Origin: Nemertoderma westbladi
Lineage: Eukaryota > Xenacoelomorpha > Nemertodermatida > Nemertodermatidae
Direction: 5' to 3'
DNA: 64,000 nt
Assembly: GCA_032718475.1 (NCBI GenBank)
Contig: JAUCBJ010007490.1
Coordinates: 1-64,000 of the forward strand
This document shows, piece by piece, positions 58,406 to 64,000 of the stretch. Each line of letters starts with the position of its first letter. The stretch's first letter is position 1. The notes beneath the pieces are model-generated. The model searched no databases, was not told the origin of the DNA, and saw nothing but the letters and a program-made list of their open reading frames with translations. A program made the position numbers and the translations under genes.

Positions 58406-59435
58406 AGAGTTATCAAAAAAGAAAGACAGGCATCTGGCTGTTATCTTTGTTGACTTCTTCAAGGCCTTTGATTCAGTCTCTCGCTCACGTATGTTTAGCA
58501 TACTTTCATTATATGGGATTCCTGATGAAATTATTGCAGCAATCAGATCAGTATACGATGGTTCGACAACATTTGTGTCTACTGTTGACGGTGACACAGA
58601 ACCATTTGAAGTGTTATGGGGCGTCCTCCAAGGAGACACACTTGCACCATTCTTGTTCATTATTGTGGTTGACTATGTTCTACAAATGTCCTTAGATCAT
58701 TATAATGATGATGGGGTGATGATAACTCCACCTACTGGCTCCAGAAGTCGAGGAAATCCTGCCAAGTACCTAACTGATCTAGAATTTGCTGATGACTTAG
58801 GAGTACTCTCAGAATCATTAGAGGGAGCCCAACGGCTCATCAGCTCATTAGAACATGCTGCTTCTAGTGTTGGTCTTTTTATTAACTCCAGAAAGAGCAA
58901 AATTCTGACAGTTAACTTTGAAAGTCCTCAGCAAGTCTCTGATCGGATGAGCATAAGCTCAAAGGATGGTATGCTTGAGCATGTGGACGACTTCTGTTAC
59001 CTGAGATCATGGATCCGGAAGTCAGGTGAGGACCTTCGAATACGTAAGGGAAAGACATGGGCAGCCTTGAATAAGCTTTCCAGGATTTGGAAGTCACCGA
59101 GAATTAATCGAAAACTTAAGGTCCGATTATTTAGAGCAGCAGTAGTTCCAGTACTCCTCTACGGGAGTCCATGCTGGGCTCTAACTGCTGAGGACTCCAA
59201 ATCTCTGGATGGCACATTCACAAGAATGCTACGCCGGGTTCATTGTGTCAAGTACAATGCACACATCTCCAACCAGACACTATATAACATTGGAGGTGTC
59301 TCATTGGTTCCCCCAAGCTTGACACTAGAACAAAATCGCCTCCGCTTTGCAGGACATTGCTTTCGCCGTGAGGACCAGCCAGTGCATAATCTTGTACTTT
59401 GGCAGCCTCATGGAGTAGTGGTGGACAGACCATGA
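58308..59435 (+). pseudogene. LINE copy A, RT core and C-terminus
   Basis: From about 58405 this frame contains the catalytic motifs VIFVDFFKAFDSVSR and LEFADDLGVLSE. The C-terminal domain follows (CYLRSWIRKSGEDLRIRKGK, RLFRAAVVPVLLYGSP, NRLRFAGHCFRREDQPVHNL). It ends early at 59435 compared with copy B because of a shift. The RT motifs themselves look intact. Confidence 0.85.
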
Positions 59436-59605
59436 CTTTCTTGAGACGCATCTTAAAGGACACTGGCCTTAAAGATGCGGATGATCTAGCAAATGTCATG
59501 GGTGATAGGGAGTTGTGGCGGTGCAATTTTGTTGACAAGCCGGCACAGCATTCTTAAAAATGCATCTGCAATGCAGCATGCCGATCCTAGTAGTAGTAGT
59601 AGTAG

Positions 59606-61238
59606 GGGAGGGGGGGGACTGTTAAATGATCAATTTAAGGAAAGGAGCAGGTTTCATAAGCAAAAATATGTCAATAATCTACACAACGTATGTTATGTCA
59701 AAGTACAATATATACTGTAAATTCAATCACTATCTACATTTTCCCACCGGCAAGTCAAGTGTTCATCTATAATAATAATAACAGGTATTACAGAGTCTGA
59801 GTCAATGGCTTCTATGTCCTCCTCAATTTATCGATTATACACAATGGTATTGAGTTTATTGTTTTCCTTAAAGTTACCCACTCATCTACAAATGTGTTAG
59901 ATCAAATCAAGCTAACATATAACATCGCTGTAAGGCATAGGCACAAGGCATATAACATCGCTGTGACCGTCACAAAAGTCGACACACCCATCTGTCACAA
60001 AATGTCACGAAAGCTCGACTCCCCCCCCCCCCCCCCCCCCGCCTAGTGCGTGACATACTTTAAGAACGCCCCTCAAAACCAAACCCAAATTCGTTATTCG
60101 CAAAAGCTTATAAAAATATATACTGGGTGACACAATGTAAATACATATTCTACATACGACTGACTCTACTTGTTCTACTAATGGCCTTCACTAGTGCAAA
60201 CTCAATGATGTAAACGTGCCTCTGTAGCGATATATCGGTAATAATTGTCTTTTTTATTTTACTCTACCGGTACTTATTTAAATTAGGCCTTACTTCTTAA
60301 AATTTGTGTTTTTAACAGTCAATATTTTTTTCAATAATTATAATTAAATATTACAGAACGTTTCATAATTAAATATCACAATCTATTTGAGAAAATACAG
60401 CAACTTTTTACTTTTTGAAATCCGGTATATCGTTATATGAAAAATAGGATGTCTTCACAGAATAATCTGTACCATCGCAAAATATCTATCAACACTATGA
60501 CAGTAAAACTATCCCAGAAATGATATGGTTAATCTTGGACCATAAATTATAGTTTATTTTCAACCATAAGTTGTTGTTCATTATTTATAATTTAGCACGA
60601 CTCAACCGCAGTAAGAACAAGTGAGCGGATTATTTCATATGAGAAAGGAACTAGGTGCTGCGTGCTAGAAACTAGGTGCTGGGTGCTAGGAACTAGGTGC
60701 TGCTCCGAGATGCTCCTAGCAGAGGAGATCGGTGGCCACGGATCGCATCTTGAGATCTAGATTCTTCATTCTTCTGTTGCGTTTGTATCGGTCCCAACCT
60801 AGGATATTAAATTACATTTTTGTTCATATAAATTAAGAGAGTTTTAAACGATAGCTACCATACAAAAACAATAGATACCACTATATATTATGTGACCTTA
60901 CTATGCCAAGTGATTACCATAAAATAGTAATAAATATAAATAATACTATCTAATAAACATAAAAAAATATATAAAAAAATAGCATATTCAATTTTATTGT
61001 TAAAATTTACATTAGTTACCGCTCAGGCAATGGGGAGATAAGATTTTCGGTAAATAAGATTTGCATTATTTAACTCGGTAAAATAATAGGGATTATTGCT
61101 CTTCATTCAGTCAACGTTGTGCTGTAATAAATACTATTCTGGTTAGAAATACAAGGCCATGCAGCCGTGCGGGACTGGGGGCCGAATGGGGCAAATAATT
61201 TTTTTTTTTATTTCATAATTTTTAATAACTAGTATTAC
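59606..61238. other. Non-coding stretch between LINE copies
   Basis: It holds a C-run (about 60019-60040) and a short tandem repeat of AACTAGGTGCTG-like units (about 60648-60705). No gene was recognised. Confidence 0.55.
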
Positions 61239-63365
61239 TAGTATCAGAGGTTCTTGCCTCTGAGGCGGCAGATCACTGCGAGGGCTATACTGCCTTCCTA
61301 GAAGCAGTTAAGTTAGCAGCTGCAGAAACAGTTCCTGTATACCCTCAAAACAGGAAAAGGCCACCCTGGACTGACAACAAAATTCGGAAGTGCCGAAATG
61401 ACCTCTATAAGGCGCAGAAAGAGTCCCGACTCAAACAGACTACACAGCGGCCAAGAATGCAGTTATCCCGACTCAAACAGACTACACAGCGGCCAAGAAT
61501 GCAGTTAAGGCTGCATCTAGGTCCCTGAACAGGCAGTACTCTGTTAATCTACAGGAGTTAATAAACCAACAGGTTGATGCCATCAATGATGCTGACGACA
61601 ACAGGCAATCAAACCAGGCATGGAAATCGATCAACTTGCTTACTGGGCGGAAAAGCCAACCAACCACCAAGGTTAAGGCTGAATCACTAGCCGATCGCCT
61701 CAAAGGTTGGAAGGCCCACTTTGAAAAGCTCCTCAATAATGACAGGGTATTTCCTGATAACTTTATAGAAGTAAAAGTGTCTGAGTCTGTACTCCCAGAT
61801 ATTCCCATTGGCGATATCTCCTTTGCAGAAGTGAAGGCTGCTGCAAAGAGCATTAAGACCAATCGTGCCAGTGGAGTAGATGGTGTTCCCCCTGAGGTCT
61901 TTAAAATACCTGAGTGTTTAAAGCTCATCTATCCCATCATAGTAGACATGTACCGAACAACAAGAGTCCCACAAGAAATGAAAACAAATAAGTTGGTGCC
62001 AGTTCCCAAGAAGGGCAACCTAACACTCTATGGTTCCTTTCGGGGAATCCCATTGATCTCGATAGCTGCAAATCGCATCAGGGATCCCATTGAGAGACTG
62101 CTCCGTGGGAATCAGAATGGGTTCCGTAAAGGTCGTGGGACCATGGAGCCCATTTTGGCACTTAGAAGGATAATTGAAGAGTTATCAAAAAAGAAAGACA
62201 GGTATCTGGCTGTTATCTTTGTTGACTTCTTCAAGGCCTTTGATTCAGTCTCTCGCCCACGTATGTTCAGCATACTTTCATTATGTGAAATTTCATTATT
62301 GTGATTATATTTCATTATATGAAATTATTGCAGCAATCAGATCAGTATACGATGTTTCGACAACATTTGTGTCTACTGTTGACGGTGACACAGAACCATT
62401 TGAAGTGTTATGGGGCGTCCTCCAGGGAGACATACTTGCACCATTCTTGTTCATAATTGTGGTTGACTATGTTCTACCTATGTCCTTAGATCATCATAAT
62501 GATGATGGGGTGATGATAACTCCACCTACTGGCTCCAGAAGTCGAGGAAATCCTGCCAAGTACCGAACTGATCTAGACTTTGCTGATGACTTAGAGTACT
62601 CTCAGAATCACTAGAGGGAGCCCAACGGCTCCTCAGCTCATTAGAACAGGCTGCTTCTAGTGTTGGTATTTTTATTAACTCCAGAAAGACCAAAATTTTG
62701 ACAGTTAACTTCGATAAACCTCAGCAAGTCTCTGATCGGATGAGCATAAGCTCAAAGGATGGTATGCTTGAGCATGTGGACGACTTCTGTTACCTGGGAT
62801 CATGGATCCGGAAGTCAGGTGAGGACCTTCGAATATGTAAGGGAAAGGCATGGGCAGCCTTGAATAGTCTTTCAAGGATTTGGAAGTCTCCGAGAATTAA
62901 TCGGAAACTTAAGGTCCGATTATTTAGAGCTGCAGTAGATCCAGTACTCCTCTATGGGAGTCCATGCTGGCACATTCACAAGAATGCTACGCCGGGTTCA
63001 TTGTGTCAAGTACAATACACACATCTCCAACCAGACACTATATAACATTGGAGGTGTCTCATTGGTTCCCCCAAGCTTGACACTAGAACAAAATCGCCTC
63101 CGCTTTGCAGGACATTGTTTTCGCCGTGAGGACCAGCCAGTGCATAATCTTGTACTTTGGCAGCCTCATGGAGTGAATAACCATGGTGGACAGCCCATGA
63201 CTTTCTTGAAACGCATCTTAAAGGACACTGGTCTTGAAGATGCGGATGGTCTAGCAAATTTCCTGGTGGATAGGGAGTTGTGGCGGCGCAATTTTGTCGA
63301 CAAGCCGGCACAGCATTCTTAAAAATGCAGCTGCAATGCAGCATGCCGATCCTAGTAGTAGTAAT
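61239..63365 (+). mobile_element. APE-type LINE, copy B (5'-truncated), inactive
   Basis: It is the same family as copy A, starting in the linker (GAGGTTCTTGCCTCTGAGGC) and ending at TAGTAGTAGTA at 63353-63364. RT blocks are read in 61636-62304 and 62174-62614, and the C-terminus in 62698-63045 and 62954-63322. Lesions are a 44-bp tandem duplication (about 61425-61510), a shortened RT segment near 62070, a scrambled stretch at 62282-62330, a shift near 62590, and a deletion near 62970. Despite this it is very close to copy A in sequence, so both are young. Confidence 0.88.
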
Positions 63366-63521
63366 AACTAGTACTAGTATTAGTTTATTGATAATAATAT
63401 TAATGTTATACACTGCATTACAAATTTATAATTAATACTGCAACAAACAATTACTATTATCCAAAATATTTTAACATAAAAATCCCCAACTATAATACAT
63501 ACAATTTAAATTAATATAATT

Positions 63522-63974
63522 TCAAAACCTCAAAAATATAAATAGCCACCGTACCGTTGGGTTTACGAACAAAGTGTTCACATAAATAGGAACACCCAAT
63601 ATTGACCTAATATTATACTTTGTCCATGTCGTCACATGGACAGACCAGACACGCCTGTCCCGGGGTGTCCTACTCCAACGTCCCTTGTCAATACTAAGAC
63701 TATGTGAACTTAGTCTAAGCCGGCAAAAAGCAATCAGTATATCAGGGATGTAATGGCTACGCTCACTGTATATTGGAAGAGTAACCAGTAGCTGGTTTAC
63801 CGGGGTTCTATACAAAACGAATTTTGTTGCCGACAACTGTTTGTTTAGAATCCGAGATTTAATACTCGCAAAGGGGAAAGGTGTCGTCCCAAGTATTCCT
63901 AATTTATAAATAATTATTAATGTCGTTGAGAAATAGCTGAGATATCGGCATTCAAAAAGTCCATAACTTTGCAT
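63522..63974 (-). pseudogene. Retroelement C-terminal fragment (open frame of 150 codons)
   Basis: The frame contains LSIDKGRWSRTPRDRRVWSV. This resembles the arginine-rich block before the terminal zinc finger of some LINE proteins, but a clear Cys/His finger is not visible. It is probably a worn LINE end on the minus strand, though other origins are possible. Confidence 0.4.
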
Positions 63975-64000
63975 CCGATACAGCCTGCAGGGCAGGCCAT

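Larger units (their letters stand above)
56960..59605 (+). mobile_element. APE-type LINE, copy A (endonuclease end, RT, 3' end), inactive
   Basis: It starts within the endonuclease (EEVENFYHNLQAATDG near 56995; a stop precedes DFNASL near 57074). It continues through KSQIDHILFRR and SSDHRLIVAKVRLSLR (to about 57400), a linker, and the RT, and ends at (TAG)n at 59588-59605. The endonuclease SDHR motif and the RT FADD motif are present. Frameshifts near 57895 (deletion relative to copy B) and 58390 (insertion) break the frame. The microsatellite tail and compact layout resemble RTE-type LINEs; I do not fix the clade. Confidence 0.85.

Overview
This window is animal nuclear DNA, most likely from a marine invertebrate; I do not assign a phylum. 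The reasons are a kinesin gene split by spliceosomal introns, BEL/Pao and Ty3/Gypsy LTR retrotransposons, APE-type LINEs with (TAG)n tails, a tRNA-derived SINE, several MITE-like elements, very long minisatellites and a tandem repeat carrying hammerhead ribozymes. No bacterial-style operon was seen.

The only host gene I can support is on the minus strand from 54593 (ATG) to at least 15022. It is a kinesin-2 motor of the KIF17/OSM-3 type. I assembled 13 exons by eye. Their phases agree and give 568 codons: the whole motor domain, neck and first coiled coil. The C-terminal exons were not found. The gene covers about 40 kb because its introns are filled with repeats. Intron 1 holds a 3.4-kb 36-bp minisatellite. 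Intron 2 holds a complete 15.8-kb BEL/Pao element. Intron 5 holds a 5.2-kb 28-bp minisatellite. Introns 6, 7, 8, 9 and 11 hold inverted-repeat elements, LINE pieces and a SINE piece.

Layout. 1-614: two tandem units of about 343 bp, each with a type I hammerhead ribozyme motif. 615-6742: 5' part of a BEL/Pao copy on the minus strand (LTR, leader, gag). 6743-7660: an older BEL/Pao pol relic. 8435-8960: AT-rich minisatellite. 9728-10265: TTAA-flanked MITE that itself carries a 37-bp hairpin insertion. 10935-14640: decayed Gypsy pieces with a SINE inside. 15022-54593: the kinesin gene and the elements in its introns. 54594-55800: upstream DNA with a 28-bp perfect palindrome. 55860-63365: three LINE copies or fragments. 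63522-64000: another decayed retroelement fragment.

The BEL/Pao copy at 34436-50258 has 1176-bp LTRs that differ at one base by my reading and a 5-bp target duplication (ACGTT), so it inserted recently. Its coding region is nevertheless broken at several places. It lies antisense in an intron that would otherwise be only about 119 bp long. The hammerhead repeat at the left edge looks like a retrozyme or a Penelope-type terminal repeat and is the strongest candidate for something little described.
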